NCBI RefSeq assembly: GCF_014305155.1
Contig: NZ_JACRUK010000018.1
Location: forward strand, 1-64,000
DNA: 64,000 nucleotides
Source: Flavobacterium muglaense
Lineage (GTDB): Bacteria > Bacteroidota > Bacteroidia > Flavobacteriales > Flavobacteriaceae
Direction of reading: 5' to 3'
A program made the translations under genes and the position numbers. Shown piece after piece: positions 25,551-35,362 of the stretch. Every line of letters starts with the position of its first letter. Within the stretch, counting starts at the first letter, position 1. Under the pieces are notes generated by a model. It was not told the origin of the DNA and ran no database searches. It saw only the letters and a list, made by a program, of their open reading frames with translations.

Positions 25551-25588
25551 GATATGCATCTCGACTAGGATCATTATATTTTTTCCTC

Positions 25589-25617
25589 AGCCGCACGAAC
25601 TTTCATGCGGCTTTTTT
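25589..25617 (+). terminator. Intrinsic terminator after the aminotransferase
   Basis: AGCCGCA pairs with TGCGGCT around a 10-nt loop and is followed by six T in total. Confidence 0.8.
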
Positions 25618-25731
25618 ATGGACCAATAATACCCTTTACTAAGCCTAACTCTTTAATTTGTAAAAATCAGTGTAATCAATGGCAAAAAAAATAAGTAGTA
25701 AAGCTTTTACATAGCAGACTTTTAGACTGAT

Positions 25732-25755
25732 AACCAAATCTATGGACTTTCATTC
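25732..25755 (-). repeat. 24-bp dispersed repeat, inverted copy
   Basis: All 24 bases match the reverse complement of 11080-11103. Here the surrounding bases create a hairpin (CTATGGA, 7-nt loop, TCCATAG) that is partly decayed at the other copy. Confidence 0.7.
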
Positions 25756-25952
25756 CATAGTAATTTCATTTTTTTTCAATTCTACATTAAACCTTTCCCT
25801 TTTTTTAACGTCCTATTTTGTTTTTGGGATCTCAAAATCGTACTATTTTATTTTTTGATTAAGCGGAAACATCTTAAATATTGAAGATAAATCAGTATTT
25901 ATGCCGTTAATCAAATGTTTGTATACACAAACGTTAAATAAAAATTAACAAA

Positions 25953-25984
25953 TTGCCGATTCCGAAATGTAAAGCCTAAATTTG
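25953..25984 (+). promoter_or_regulatory. -33/-7 promoter of the RND efflux operon
   Basis: TTG at 25953-25955 and TAAATTTG at 25977-25984 are separated by 21 bp. This is a good fit to the Bacteroidota promoter. It lies 49 nt before the adaptor start. Confidence 0.65.
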
Positions 25985-26033
25985 TTTTTTAACATATTAT
26001 TATCAATACTTAAACCTACTATACGCACTTCCT

Positions 26034-27095
26034 ATGAAAATAAAATACATAATATACACCGCACTAGTTGTTGGTTTTGGAGGCTTTATCGCTTACCGAG
26101 TAATGGAAAACAAAAGCAATGACAATGCTGGAAATGATAAATCTGGAAAATCTAAGGCGATGCGTTTGTCAGGAATTGTGGTACAACCACAAAGTTTTGA
26201 TAATAATTTGTCTTTATCAGGCTCTATTGAAGCCAATGAACAAGTAGAAATTCGCTCCGAAGTATCTGGAATTGTCGAAAGTATTAATTTTCAAGAAGGA
26301 AGCAATGTTACCAAAGGGCAACTGCTTTTTAAAGTTAACGACACCGAGTTAAGAGCACAATTAAGTCAAGCAAATACTAAAGAAAGTCTAGCTTCAGAAA
26401 ACGAGCGAAGAGCTAAATTGCTTTTGCAAAAAGAAGCCATCAGCCAAGAAGAATACGATGTGGCTAGAGCTGAACATGCTTCGACCAGAGCCCAAAGCCA
26501 ATTGATTAAAGCACAAATTGCTAAAACAGCTGTTCGTGCGCCATTTTCAGGACGCATTGGTTTGCGTTCTATTTCTAAGGGAACCTACATCTCTCCTACT
26601 GTTCTTGTAGCAAATCTGGTAAACATTGGAAAACTAAAAATCACATTTTCGATTCCTGAAAAATATGCCAATCAAGTTAAAAATAATACCGAATTAAAAT
26701 TTAAAGTTTCAGGTTCTACCGATACCTATACTGCCAAAGTGTATGCCATTGAACCATCAGTAGAAACTAGTACACGTACCTTACAAGTGCGCGCCATCAC
26801 CGATAATAAAGATGGTAAATTACTACCCGGTACTTTTGCAAATGTAGAATTGCCGCTAGATGTAATTAAAGACGCTATTGTTGTTCCAAGTCAAGCGGTG
26901 ATTCCGGTTCAAAACGGAAAAAAAGTATTCATTTCGGATATGGGGAAAGCCAAAGAAATTATGGTGGAAACAGCTACAAGAACAGATGCCTCTCTTTTAA
27001 TCTTATCTGGTTTAAAAGCTGGCGATACTGTTATTACCACTGGAGTAATGGCCCTGAAAAATGATGCGCCTGTAAAAATTAGTATCAAAAAATAG
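26034..27095 (+). CDS. RND efflux periplasmic adaptor (membrane fusion protein)
   Basis: This 353-residue protein bridges the inner-membrane pump and the TolC channel. It starts with a single N-terminal membrane anchor (MKIKYIIYTALVVGFGGFIA). The first half of the lipoyl domain follows (VEIRSEVSGIVESINFQEG), then a helical hairpin with many Ala/Glu/Gln residues (about 100-160), the second lipoyl half (TAVRAPFSGRIGLRSIS), a beta-barrel (LKITFSIPEKYANQV) and a membrane-proximal domain (VVPSQAVIPVQNGKKVFI). It is the first gene of a three-gene operon, with the pump 43 nt downstream. Confidence 0.93.
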   Translation: MKIKYIIYTALVVGFGGFIAYRVMENKSNDNAGNDKSGKSKAMRLSGIVVQPQSFDNNLSLSGSIEANEQVEIRSEVSGIVESINFQEGSNVTKGQLLFKVNDTELRAQLSQANTKESLASENERRAKLLLQKEAISQEEYDVARAEHASTRAQSQLIKAQIAKTAVRAPFSGRIGLRSISKGTYISPTVLVANLVNIGKLKITFSIPEKYANQVKNNTELKFKVSGSTDTYTAKVYAIEPSVETSTRTLQVRAITDNKDGKLLPGTFANVELPLDVIKDAIVVPSQAVIPVQNGKKVFISDMGKAKEIMVETATRTDASLLILSGLKAGDTVITTGVMALKNDAPVKISIKK

Positions 27096-27138
27096 ATTTT
27101 TGGCGAAAGCCTAACTATCAAAATAAATATAAAGCTAA

Positions 27139-30100
27139 ATGAGTTTATCTACATTAAGTATAAAAAGGCCTGTCATGACCATTGTTATGAATTTGACAAT
27201 TGTGTTGTTCGGGATTATTGGGTATACCTATTTAGGTGTTCGTGAATTTCCCTCAATTGATCCTGCTCAGGTTTCTATTCGAACAAATTACACGGGTGCC
27301 AATAGTGATATTATTGAATCGCAAATTACGGAACCACTTGAAAAAGCAATCAACTCTATTGACGGAATTAGGAATATTACCTCTTCAAGTTCGCAAGGAA
27401 GTAGTTCGATTACCGTTGAATTCAACTTAGACAAAGATCTTGAAGAAGCGGCTAATGATGTACGTGATAAGGTTTCACAAGCCATTCGTAGTTTGCCACA
27501 AGATATTGATGCTGCGCCAGTGGTTTCTAAGGCTGATGCCAATAGTGATGCGATTATTTCAATGACCGTACAAAGTGATTCTCGTTCGCCACTTGAATTG
27601 AGTGATTATGCCGAGAATGTGATTTCGCAACGATTAGAAACCATTCCTGGTGTGAGTGGTGTTCAAATTTGGGGTCAAAAACGATATGCTATGCGCTTGT
27701 GGATTGATCCTGTAAAATTAGCATCGTATGGATTAACAGTTGCCGAAGTGCGTACTGCTTTAAACAAACAAAATGTAGAATTACCTTCAGGAAAACTTAC
27801 TGGTGATAATACTGAATTGACGGTGAAAACTGTTGGTAATTTGGCTACAGCCGAAGAATTTAATAACATCATCATTCGAACAGAAGGTGAAAAAGTCGTG
27901 CGATTGAGCGATGTGGGAAGAGCTGAATTAGGTCCAGAAAATATCGAAACTAAATTAAGCCAATCTGGCTTGCCGTTAGTAGGACTTGCCATTGTACCGC
28001 GACCAGGGGCTAATTATTTAGACATATCCAAAGCTTTTTACGAACAATTTGAAGCTTTAAAAAAGGATTTACCTAAAGATATCAAACTAAACATTGCGCT
28101 GGATAATACCATATTTGTAAAGAAATCAGTGCTAGAAGTAGCCGAAACATTAGGGATTTCGATCTTTTTAGTAATCTTGATCATCTACTTATTCTTTCGG
28201 GATTGGGCCATCGCATTCCGTCCTTTAATTGATATTCCAGTTTCTTTAATTGCTACATTCTTTATCATGTGGTTGTTTGGGTTTTCAATTAATGTACTGA
28301 CATTGTTAGCGATTGTTTTAGCCACTGGATTGGTAGTGGATGACGGAATTGTAGTCACCGAAAATATTTTCAAAAAAGTAGAAGAAGGTATGACGCCTAT
28401 CGAGGCAGCTATAAAAGGATCTAACGAAATCTTTTTTGCGGTTATTTCGATATCCATAACCCTAGCAGCGGTTTTTTTACCAGTAATCTTTTTAGAAGGT
28501 TTTGTGGGCCGACTCTTCCGAGAGTTTGGTGTCGTGATTGGTGCGGCAGTTTTGATTTCGGCTTTTGTTTCTTTAACGCTTACGCCAATGTTAAACGCGT
28601 ATTTAATGAAAGGCGGCGAACAGAAAAAATCAAAATTTTATGTTGCAACCGAACCGTACTTTCAAAAACTAAACAGCAAGTACGCCAATGCACTAAGCAA
28701 ATTCATGGCCAAAAAATGGTGGAGCTTCCCTATTTTATTTGCTTGTTTTGCCTTGATCTTTGTATTTTATAATTTGTTGCAAAAAGAAACAGCACCTTAT
28801 GACGATAGAAGTTCGCTAATCCTGAGAATGACTGCACCTGAAGGTTCCAGTTATGAATACACCGATCGTTTCATGCAAGAAATATCACAATTAGTAGATG
28901 ACTCTATTCCGGAGAAACAAGTGAGTTTAGTGGTGACTTCGCCAGGTTTTGGATCCTCATCTGTAAATAGCGGTTTTGTTCGACTTTCATTAAAAGAGAA
29001 AACAGACAGAAAACTATCACAAGATCAAATTGCCGAAAAACTAACCAAGTGGACCAAACAATATCCTGATGCAAAAACATCAGTAACACAACAACCTACC
29101 ATTGCAGTAAGTAGACGTGGTGGTTTGCCTATTCAATACATTATTCAAACGCAGAGTTTTGCCAAATTAGAAGAGAAGATTCCGGAGTTTATGGAAGAAG
29201 CAGATAAAGATCCTACTTTTGCCATGACTGATGTGAATTTAAAATTCAACAAACCTGAAATCAATGTAACTATTGATCGTGAAAAAGCGGAGAGTTTAGG
29301 GATATCCGTAATTGATATTGCGCAAACTTTGCAGTTATCCTTAAGCGGACAACGCTTTGGGTATTTCATGAAAAAAGGAAAACAATACCAAGTTATTGGA
29401 CAATTTGATCAAAAAGACCGATCAAAACCATTGGATTTAACTTCAATGTATGTCAAAAACAACAAAGGAGAACTAATCCAGATGGACAATATTGTGAGTA
29501 CAGAGGAACAAAGTAAGCCCCCACAGTTGTATCATAATAATCGATTCATGTCGGCTACCGTATCAGCAGCTCTCGCTCCAGGCAAAAGTATCAGCGATGG
29601 TATTGAAGCCATGGAAAGAATTAGAGCCAAAGTACTAGACGATACTTTCACTACTGATTTAGGTGGTGAATCCAGAGATTTTGTAGAGAGTAGTTCGAAT
29701 ACTTCTTTTGCTTTTGGACTGGCTTTGTTATTAATCTTCTTAATACTTGCTGCACAATTCGAAAGTTTTGTAGATCCATTTATAATTATTCTAACAGTGC
29801 CTATGGCCGTTGCTGGAGCTTTATTCTCGTTGTGGTTGTTTGACCAAACTTGGAATATCTTTAGCCAGATTGGAACCGTAATGTTGATTGGTTTGGTGAC
29901 TAAAAACGGGATTTTAATTGTAGAATTTGCTAATCAGCTGCGAGAACAAGGTAAACCAAAACTCGAAGCCATTCTTGAAGCTTCGGAGGCACGTTTGCGT
30001 CCTATTTTAATGACCAGTTTGGCCATTTCATTAGGGGCATTACCAATTGCGATGTCACTTGGAGCAGCTTCAACGAGTAGAATTGGGATGGGAGTTGTCA

Positions 30101-30234
30101 TCGTAGGAGGAACCATTTTCTCTTTGGTATTAACCTTATTTGTTATTCCTGCCTTGTATTTAATGTGGTCTAAAGCCCGCAAACATTACCCAGAATTTGA
30201 TCACATTGAAGAATATGAAAACGAAAGTAAATAA
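27139..30234 (+). CDS. RND multidrug efflux pump (AcrB/HAE1 family)
   Basis: This 1031-residue proton-driven inner-membrane transporter opens SLSTLSIKRPVMTIVMNLTI, the first transmembrane helix. The twofold repeat of membrane and porter domains is evident. Helix 4 carries ATGLVVDDGIVVTEN with the paired aspartates of the proton relay, and the GSNEIFFAVISISITLAAVFLPV segment follows. The second half repeats with LLIFLILAAQFESFVDPF and GLVTKNGILIVEFANQ. The length and order match HAE1 drug pumps rather than metal pumps. The substrate is unknown. The TolC gene starts 1 nt after its stop, indicating translational coupling. Confidence 0.95.
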   Translation: MSLSTLSIKRPVMTIVMNLTIVLFGIIGYTYLGVREFPSIDPAQVSIRTNYTGANSDIIESQITEPLEKAINSIDGIRNITSSSSQGSSSITVEFNLDKDLEEAANDVRDKVSQAIRSLPQDIDAAPVVSKADANSDAIISMTVQSDSRSPLELSDYAENVISQRLETIPGVSGVQIWGQKRYAMRLWIDPVKLASYGLTVAEVRTALNKQNVELPSGKLTGDNTELTVKTVGNLATAEEFNNIIIRTEGEKVVRLSDVGRAELGPENIETKLSQSGLPLVGLAIVPRPGANYLDISKAFYEQFEALKKDLPKDIKLNIALDNTIFVKKSVLEVAETLGISIFLVILIIYLFFRDWAIAFRPLIDIPVSLIATFFIMWLFGFSINVLTLLAIVLATGLVVDDGIVVTENIFKKVEEGMTPIEAAIKGSNEIFFAVISISITLAAVFLPVIFLEGFVGRLFREFGVVIGAAVLISAFVSLTLTPMLNAYLMKGGEQKKSKFYVATEPYFQKLNSKYANALSKFMAKKWWSFPILFACFALIFVFYNLLQKETAPYDDRSSLILRMTAPEGSSYEYTDRFMQEISQLVDDSIPEKQVSLVVTSPGFGSSSVNSGFVRLSLKEKTDRKLSQDQIAEKLTKWTKQYPDAKTSVTQQPTIAVSRRGGLPIQYIIQTQSFAKLEEKIPEFMEEADKDPTFAMTDVNLKFNKPEINVTIDREKAESLGISVIDIAQTLQLSLSGQRFGYFMKKGKQYQVIGQFDQKDRSKPLDLTSMYVKNNKGELIQMDNIVSTEEQSKPPQLYHNNRFMSATVSAALAPGKSISDGIEAMERIRAKVLDDTFTTDLGGESRDFVESSSNTSFAFGLALLLIFLILAAQFESFVDPFIIILTVPMAVAGALFSLWLFDQTWNIFSQIGTVMLIGLVTKNGILIVEFANQLREQGKPKLEAILEASEARLRPILMTSLAISLGALPIAMSLGAASTSRIGMGVVIVGGTIFSLVLTLFVIPALYLMWSKARKHYPEFDHIEEYENESK

Positions 30235-30235
30235 G

Positions 30236-31546
30236 ATGAACCACAAAATAATTATCAAAACGGTACTACTGCTTTTCTTTTGCTTCATAAAAGGAAATGC
30301 TCAGGAAGTATTATCGCTGGAAGAAGCGGTAAAAATTGCTCTTGAAAACAATTACGAAATCAAGATTGCTAAGAACGACTTAAAAATAAGTCAGACTAAT
30401 GTAAGCGCGGGTAATGCAGGTATGTTGCCTACCGCGACTGCCTCAGTAACGCAAAACAACAACTTGCAAAACTTATCACAAACCCGATCAGACGGTACTA
30501 CTACTAGCCTAGATAATGCTAAAAGCAATAGTTTGAATTACGGTCTCGGATTGGATTGGACTATTTTTGATGGATTCAAAATGTTTGCCAAAAAGGAACA
30601 ACTAGAGCAATTACAAAAGCTAGGTGAAACACAGTTAAAACTAACAATCATCACAAAAATTAGTGATGTGCAAGCGGCTTATTATAACTTAGTTCAACAG
30701 CAGCAACAACTAGCCGCTTTAGATACTACCATTGTGATTTCGAATCAACGTGTCAATCTAGCCAAAAATCGTTTTACAATTGGAAAAGCCTCAAAATTAG
30801 AAGTGCTAAATGCGCAAGTGGATATCAATACAGATAAAGTAGCGCTGTTGAGACAGCAAGAATTGTATAAAAATTCAAAAGTTACTTTGAACCAATTGTT
30901 AGCAAGAGACACCCAAATCGATTTTAAAGTGATGGACCATTTTGAAATGGAAAACAAACTAGATTATGCCGAATTAAAAGCACGAGCGGAAAAGCAAAAC
31001 CCACAAATCGAGTCCTTAATCATTGCTAAAAAAGTAGCCGAACTTGAACTGAAGCAAGTAAAATCAGGCCGCTACCCTACTGTGGCTGTAAATACCGGTT
31101 ACAAGTTTGCCAAAAACGAATCAAGTTTGGGATTTACAACCCAATCATCTGCTCGTGGTTTGAATTATGGTTTTAGCGCTTCGTTAAACATATTTGATGG
31201 TTTTGCGCAACGCCGAAATGAAAAAATTGCTGGTTTACAAATTGAGAATACAAACATCCAAATTGATCAACAAAATTTGGCCTTAAACAGCCAACTCGCT
31301 ATGGCGTATCAAACGTATTTGACCAACTTAGAACTCATCACACTCGAGGAAACCAATGAGGCTATCGCCAAGCAAAATCTTGATATTACGTTAGATAAGT
31401 TCCGCATTGGGACCATAACAACCATTGAGTTTAGAACTGCACAATTGAATTATGTTAATGCTAAAGTGCGTTATAGCGATGCACAGTTTCAAGCAAAACT
31501 ATCCGAAATTGCCTTAAAAGAATTGACAGGAACTATCAATTTTTAA
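30236..31546 (+). CDS. TolC-family outer-membrane efflux protein
   Basis: This 436-residue outer-membrane channel completes the tripartite pump. A signal peptide (MNHKIIIKTVLLLFFCFIKG, then NAQ) precedes SLEEAVKIALENNYEIKIAKND, the usual first helix. Two internally similar halves follow, each with long coiled-coil helices (QLEQLQKLGETQLKLTIITK and ELKQVKSGRYPTVAVNTGYK) and the RFTIGKASKLEVLNAQVD / KFRIGTITTIEFRTAQLN pair. The frame is open 13 codons into the pump gene, but the ATG 1 nt after the pump's stop gives a proper signal sequence. Confidence 0.92.
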   Translation: MNHKIIIKTVLLLFFCFIKGNAQEVLSLEEAVKIALENNYEIKIAKNDLKISQTNVSAGNAGMLPTATASVTQNNNLQNLSQTRSDGTTTSLDNAKSNSLNYGLGLDWTIFDGFKMFAKKEQLEQLQKLGETQLKLTIITKISDVQAAYYNLVQQQQQLAALDTTIVISNQRVNLAKNRFTIGKASKLEVLNAQVDINTDKVALLRQQELYKNSKVTLNQLLARDTQIDFKVMDHFEMENKLDYAELKARAEKQNPQIESLIIAKKVAELELKQVKSGRYPTVAVNTGYKFAKNESSLGFTTQSSARGLNYGFSASLNIFDGFAQRRNEKIAGLQIENTNIQIDQQNLALNSQLAMAYQTYLTNLELITLEETNEAIAKQNLDITLDKFRIGTITTIEFRTAQLNYVNAKVRYSDAQFQAKLSEIALKELTGTINF

Positions 31547-31569
31547 ATGATCAAGTAGTTTATGTTTTT

Positions 31570-32750
31570 TTTTTTACCACATAGAAACATAGCCAATATT
31601 ATCTAAAAAAAGGAGTTACAGAACGATTTTGCTTTCCACATAGTCTAGCTTGTGAAAACAATAATTGTTCTATCTTTTACTTTTTTCTATGTTTCTATGT
31701 GGTTAAATATTTTAGATTATTAATATTTTTTATTCATGATATCTTTTTTACCACATAGAGACATAGCCATTATTAACTATAAAAAAAGAGGTACAGAGCG
31801 CTTTTGCTTTAAGCATAGTCTCCCTTTGTGAAAACAATAATTGGTCTATCATTTACTTTTTTCTATGTTTCTATGTGATTAAATATTTTAGATTATTATT
31901 TTTTTTTATTCATGATATCTTTTTTACCACATAGGGACATAGCCATTATTAACTATAAAAAAGAGGTACAGAGCGCTTTTTCTTTAAGCATAGTCTCTCT
32001 TTGTGAAAACAATAATTGTTCTATTTTTTACTTTTTTTCTATGTTTCTATGTGGTTAAATGTTTTAGATTATTTTTTTTTATTCATGATATCTTTTTTAC
32101 CAGCTAGAGACATAGCCATTATTAACTATAAAAAAGAGGTACAGAGCGCTTTTGCTTGAAGAATAGTCTCCCTTTGTGAAAACAATAATTGTTCTATCAT
32201 TTACTTTTTTTCTATGTTTCTATGTGGTTAAATATTAAATAACTTTAATTCATCTTATCTTTTTTACCGCATAGAAACATAGCCATTATAAACTATAAAA
32301 AAGAGGTACAGAGCGCTTTTGCTTGAAGCATAGTCTCCTTTTGTGAAAACAATAATTGTTCTATCATTTACTTTTTTTTCTATGTTTCTATCTGGTTAAA
32401 TATTTTAGATTTTTTTTTTCATGATAACTTTTTTACCAGCTAGAGACATAGCCATTATAAACTATAAAAAAGAGGTACAGCGCGCTTTTGCTTGAAGCAT
32501 AGTCTCCCTTTGTGAAAACAATAATTGTTCTATCATTTAGTTTTTTTCTATGTTTCTATGTGGTTAAATATTTTAGATTATTTTTTTTTATTCATGATAT
32601 CTTTTTTACCAGCTAGAGACATAACCATAATTAGCTATAAAAAAGAGGTACAGAGCGCTTTTGCTTGAAGCATAGTCTCCTTTTGTGAAAACAATAATTG
32701 TTCTATCATTTACTTTTTTTTCTATGTTTCTATCTGGTTAAATATTTTAT
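31570..32750 (+). repeat. Seven-unit tandem array, about 172 bp per unit, with inverted-repeat ends
   Basis: Units begin at about 31576, 31750, 31926, 32099, 32266, 32435 and 32608, so periods are 167-176 bp. Unit 1 starts ACCACATAGAAACATAG (31576-31592) and ends with its exact reverse complement (31687-31703), so each unit can fold into a hairpin of about 128 nt. A T-rich linker ending near TTCATGATATC follows. The middle is conserved (AGAGGTACAGAGCGCTTTT, GTGAAAACAATAATTGTTC). Later units carry changes in the ends (ACCAGCTAGAGACATAG). No reading frame runs through the units. Confidence 0.9.
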
Positions 32751-32877
32751 TTAGGACATTAATGAGTTTTATCTTAATTTTATATCTCATTTATATTTAG
32801 ACTTCATTACTTTGCGTTGCCTAGCTGCAACAATATATTTTTATACAACAAGACTTTTAACTTTCGATTCATCCACC

Positions 32878-33735
32878 ATGATTTCATACAACCCAAAAGA
32901 CTGGATTACCTTCATTTTTCGTTTTCATAAAGCCGACACTTTTCGCCAATTAATTCCCATGATGATTTTCATTGGTTTGTATTCGGCTGGGATAGCGTAT
33001 CTTGAAATAGAATATTGGGTTTTACCAGAGGACAGCCATGTCAAGAACATCTCCATCATGCACGGAATGCTTGGATTTGTGATTTCGTTATTACTGGTTT
33101 TCCGTACCAATACCGCTTACGATCGCTGGTGGGAAGGCCGCAAAATCTGGGGAAGTTTAGTCAACAATTCTCGAAATCTAGCCCTGAAACTATCGGCAAT
33201 TTTAACTGAAGAGTCAGATCGTGCTTTTTTTAGAAAAATAATCCCAAGCTACGCCTCTATCTTAAACAAACATTTAAAAGACGAAGAAACCAGCAAGCAA
33301 CTTTTTGAAGATGTTATTATAGAACACCACAAACACAGACCCAACCAAGTGGCCAAAATCTTATTTCATAAAATAAACGACCTCTATAATTCAAAAAAAA
33401 TAACTGGAGACCAACTCATCATCATAAACCATGAAATCCAATCCTTAACCGATATTTGTGGTGCATGCGAACGCATAAAAAACACGCCTATCCCCTATTC
33501 TTACAGTGCATTTATCAAGAAATTTATTTTCTTTTACGTGATGACATTGCCTTTTGGATACGTGTTTAATTTAGGGTACTACGTCATTCCTGTTGTGATA
33601 TTCACCTTTTACGTCTTGGCCAGTTTAGAGCTAATTGCCGAAGAAATCGAAGACCCTTTTGGGAACGACGACAACGATTTACCCACTAAAAAAATCGCCG
33701 AAAACATCAAGCGCCACGTCGAAGAATTGCTTTAA
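32878..33735 (+). CDS. Bestrophin-like (UPF0187) ion-channel protein
   Basis: This 285-residue membrane protein resembles bacterial bestrophins, pentameric anion or cation channels. The pattern is an N-terminal helix with FRFHKADTFRQLIPMMIFIGL and an LGFVISLLLVFRTNTAYDRWWEGRKIWG stretch, which is the family signature with conserved NTAYDRWWEGR. A cytoplasmic helical region follows, then FFYVMTLPFGYVFNLGYYVIP and the C-terminal EIEDPFGNDDNDLP, which matches the calcium-clasp/'DPFG' motif. A frame extends 22 codons upstream, but MISYNPKDW is the homologous start. It follows the tandem array directly. Confidence 0.9.
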   Translation: MISYNPKDWITFIFRFHKADTFRQLIPMMIFIGLYSAGIAYLEIEYWVLPEDSHVKNISIMHGMLGFVISLLLVFRTNTAYDRWWEGRKIWGSLVNNSRNLALKLSAILTEESDRAFFRKIIPSYASILNKHLKDEETSKQLFEDVIIEHHKHRPNQVAKILFHKINDLYNSKKITGDQLIIINHEIQSLTDICGACERIKNTPIPYSYSAFIKKFIFFYVMTLPFGYVFNLGYYVIPVVIFTFYVLASLELIAEEIEDPFGNDDNDLPTKKIAENIKRHVEELL

Positions 33736-34307
33736 ATCAATACTTTTTTTGAGGAGCAATTCCCGTCATCCGCTACAGCCATTTTGGTACAAAACCCTTT
33801 TTCTAGGCTGTTTCAGGAGCTTCTTGCAGTCGCTCTGCCCCAACCAGAAAAAAGCGGTTTTCTCCCTGCAATCGCTTTCACTTCTACCGGGGCTAGGAGT
33901 TTTTGTGCACTAAAAATCATTTTGAGGAACGAAGCTATCACTCTAAACTACTTCTGCAAGACAAACATAAAACACTTATTTTTCCGAGCAACTCTCAGGG
34001 ATTCCTCCTTAGTGAGCATATCAATTTTGGAGATATTTTAAACTTTGTGTACCTCTGTGCTCTCTTTGTGTGTCTTCGCGTAATAATGTAACTTGAATTT
34101 AAACATAAACAATATTGTCGAGATGCTTACGGGGATTCGGCCGTAGTCTGAATGGCAAGATTAAGTCTATTGTTAACTTTAAGATCCTTTATCCTGTTTT
34201 TTTTATATCATTGTGCAATTATTGACCAAATTCGCTCTTTATTCAAAACGAATAAGAGAAGTATTTTAGAACAGTCTTCCTATATTTATACAAAAAAAAA
34301 AATCTGC
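33736..34307. other. Gene-free stretch rich in dispersed repeats
   Basis: It contains hairpin element C (33752-33899) and a segment at 34042-34083 (TTTGTGTACCTCTGTGCTC, then CTTTGTGTGTCTTCGCG) of a kind I recall as common between flavobacterial genes. Short open frames here lack protein-like features. Confidence 0.5.
33752..33899 (-). repeat. Hairpin repeat element C (long-core form, reverse orientation)
   Basis: On the minus strand it starts CTCCTAGCCCCGG and ends AGCGGATGACGGGAATTGCT. The internal box at 33814-33837 matches the reverse complement of element D's box at 1609-1632 in 20 of 24 positions. Confidence 0.6.
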
Positions 34308-35105
34308 ATGAATTCAACATCTAGGATTAAGTCAATTTTACAATCAGGCAGCTTAGACAGTACGCTCACAGGCTTTTTAAATTTTGATTTACGATCTCTT
34401 GATATTCAAAAAATATCAGATTTTGAATTACCTACTAACATTCGGCTGGGACATTTGGTTGAGAAAGTTGTTTCGAAACTAATTCAAGAATCCATCAATT
34501 TCAGAATTATTTATGAAAATGTTCAAATTATTGAAAATCAAAAGACGATAGGTGAAATTGATTTTATTATTGAAAACACAGCATCGAAACAACAAATTCA
34601 TTTAGAGCTAGCATACAAATTTTACTTGTTTGATCCGTCAATTTCTTCCGAGCCAATCCTTAATTGGATCGGTCCCAATAGAAACGATTCCTTGAATGAG
34701 AAACTCTATAAACTAAAGACAAAACAATTTCCTTTATTATTTCACCCATGCGCTGTATCTCAACTAGAAAATATTGATGTTAGCACAATTACTCAAAAAT
34801 TATGTTTACTTGTTTCTCTGTTTATACCTTATAATTTAAAGACAGAACTAGATCCTAAATACTTACCAGCGATCAAAGGATTTTACATAAACTTAAAAAC
34901 TTTTATAGAACTTCACAATCCTGACAATTTATACTATTTACCCACAAAAAAAGATTGGGGAATACATCCGGCAACAAATGAAACTTGGCAGGAATTAAAC
35001 ACTATTGAAAACGTATTAAAATTAAACAGACTCGAAAAACAAAGTCCTTTATGTTGGCAAAAACAAGGTAATTATTATACCGAACTTTTTATTGTTTGGT
35101 GGTAA
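34308..35105 (+). CDS. DUF1853-family protein
   Basis: This soluble protein of 265 residues has the family's pattern: RLGHLVEKVVSKLIQE, then TIGEIDFIIENTASKQQIH, LELAYKFYLF, and WIGPNRNDSLNEKLYKLKTK and QFPLLFHP. The GEIDF and LELAYKF elements resemble a PD-(D/E)XK nuclease-like core; that fold assignment is my inference. The frame extends 52 codons upstream with an unrelated hydrophobic sequence, so MNSTSRIKSIL is preferred. The function is unknown. It stands alone between repeats and the DUF1059 gene. Confidence 0.8.
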   Translation: MNSTSRIKSILQSGSLDSTLTGFLNFDLRSLDIQKISDFELPTNIRLGHLVEKVVSKLIQESINFRIIYENVQIIENQKTIGEIDFIIENTASKQQIHLELAYKFYLFDPSISSEPILNWIGPNRNDSLNEKLYKLKTKQFPLLFHPCAVSQLENIDVSTITQKLCLLVSLFIPYNLKTELDPKYLPAIKGFYINLKTFIELHNPDNLYYLPTKKDWGIHPATNETWQELNTIENVLKLNRLEKQSPLCWQKQGNYYTELFIVWW

Positions 35106-35284
35106 TCCTTTTTAACTCATGTATGAGTTACTAAATTTCCCATTTGGGAAGGACAAGCTACAAAATCCAACTACATTTCACTACAAACAAAAACATAGTA
35201 ATTATCAAATTACATTAATTTCAACCATAAACACTTTAAATTCTCATTATTTTACACTATATTAGCAATACAACACTATATAAT

Positions 35285-35342
35285 GACTAAAATACGTAAT
35301 TAATTTCGCTATGAATTACCTATCAATGCTACGTATTTAGTC
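35285..35342 (+). promoter_or_regulatory. Stem-loop in the leader of the DUF1059 gene
   Basis: GACTAAAATACGTA (35285-35298) pairs with TACGTATTTAGTC (35330-35342) with one bulged base, closing 21 nt before the ATG. It could be an mRNA element or an operator. Confidence 0.45.
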
Positions 35343-35362
35343 TTTTATTAAAAAACTATATT

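Larger units (their letters stand above)
25551..26033. other. Intergenic stretch before the RND efflux operon
   Basis: It holds the aminotransferase terminator, a copy of the 24-bp inverted dispersed repeat (25732-25755) forming a 7-bp stem, and the efflux promoter at 25953-25984. No gene is seen. Confidence 0.5.

Noticed and set aside
31570..32750. CRISPR-like repeat array
   Set aside because: Units are about 172 bp with no short direct repeats separated by unique spacers, and no cas genes are nearby. It is a tandem array of whole units.
33635..34091. Several overlapping open frames after the bestrophin gene
   Set aside because: They cover repeat element C and a common intergenic repeat, start inside the bestrophin gene or the repeat, and show no domain or secretion features.
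35114..35150. Two small palindromes after the DUF1853 gene as terminators
   Set aside because: AACTCAT/ATGAGTT and TTCCCA/TGGGAA pair well but are not followed by T-runs, so a terminator call is not justified.
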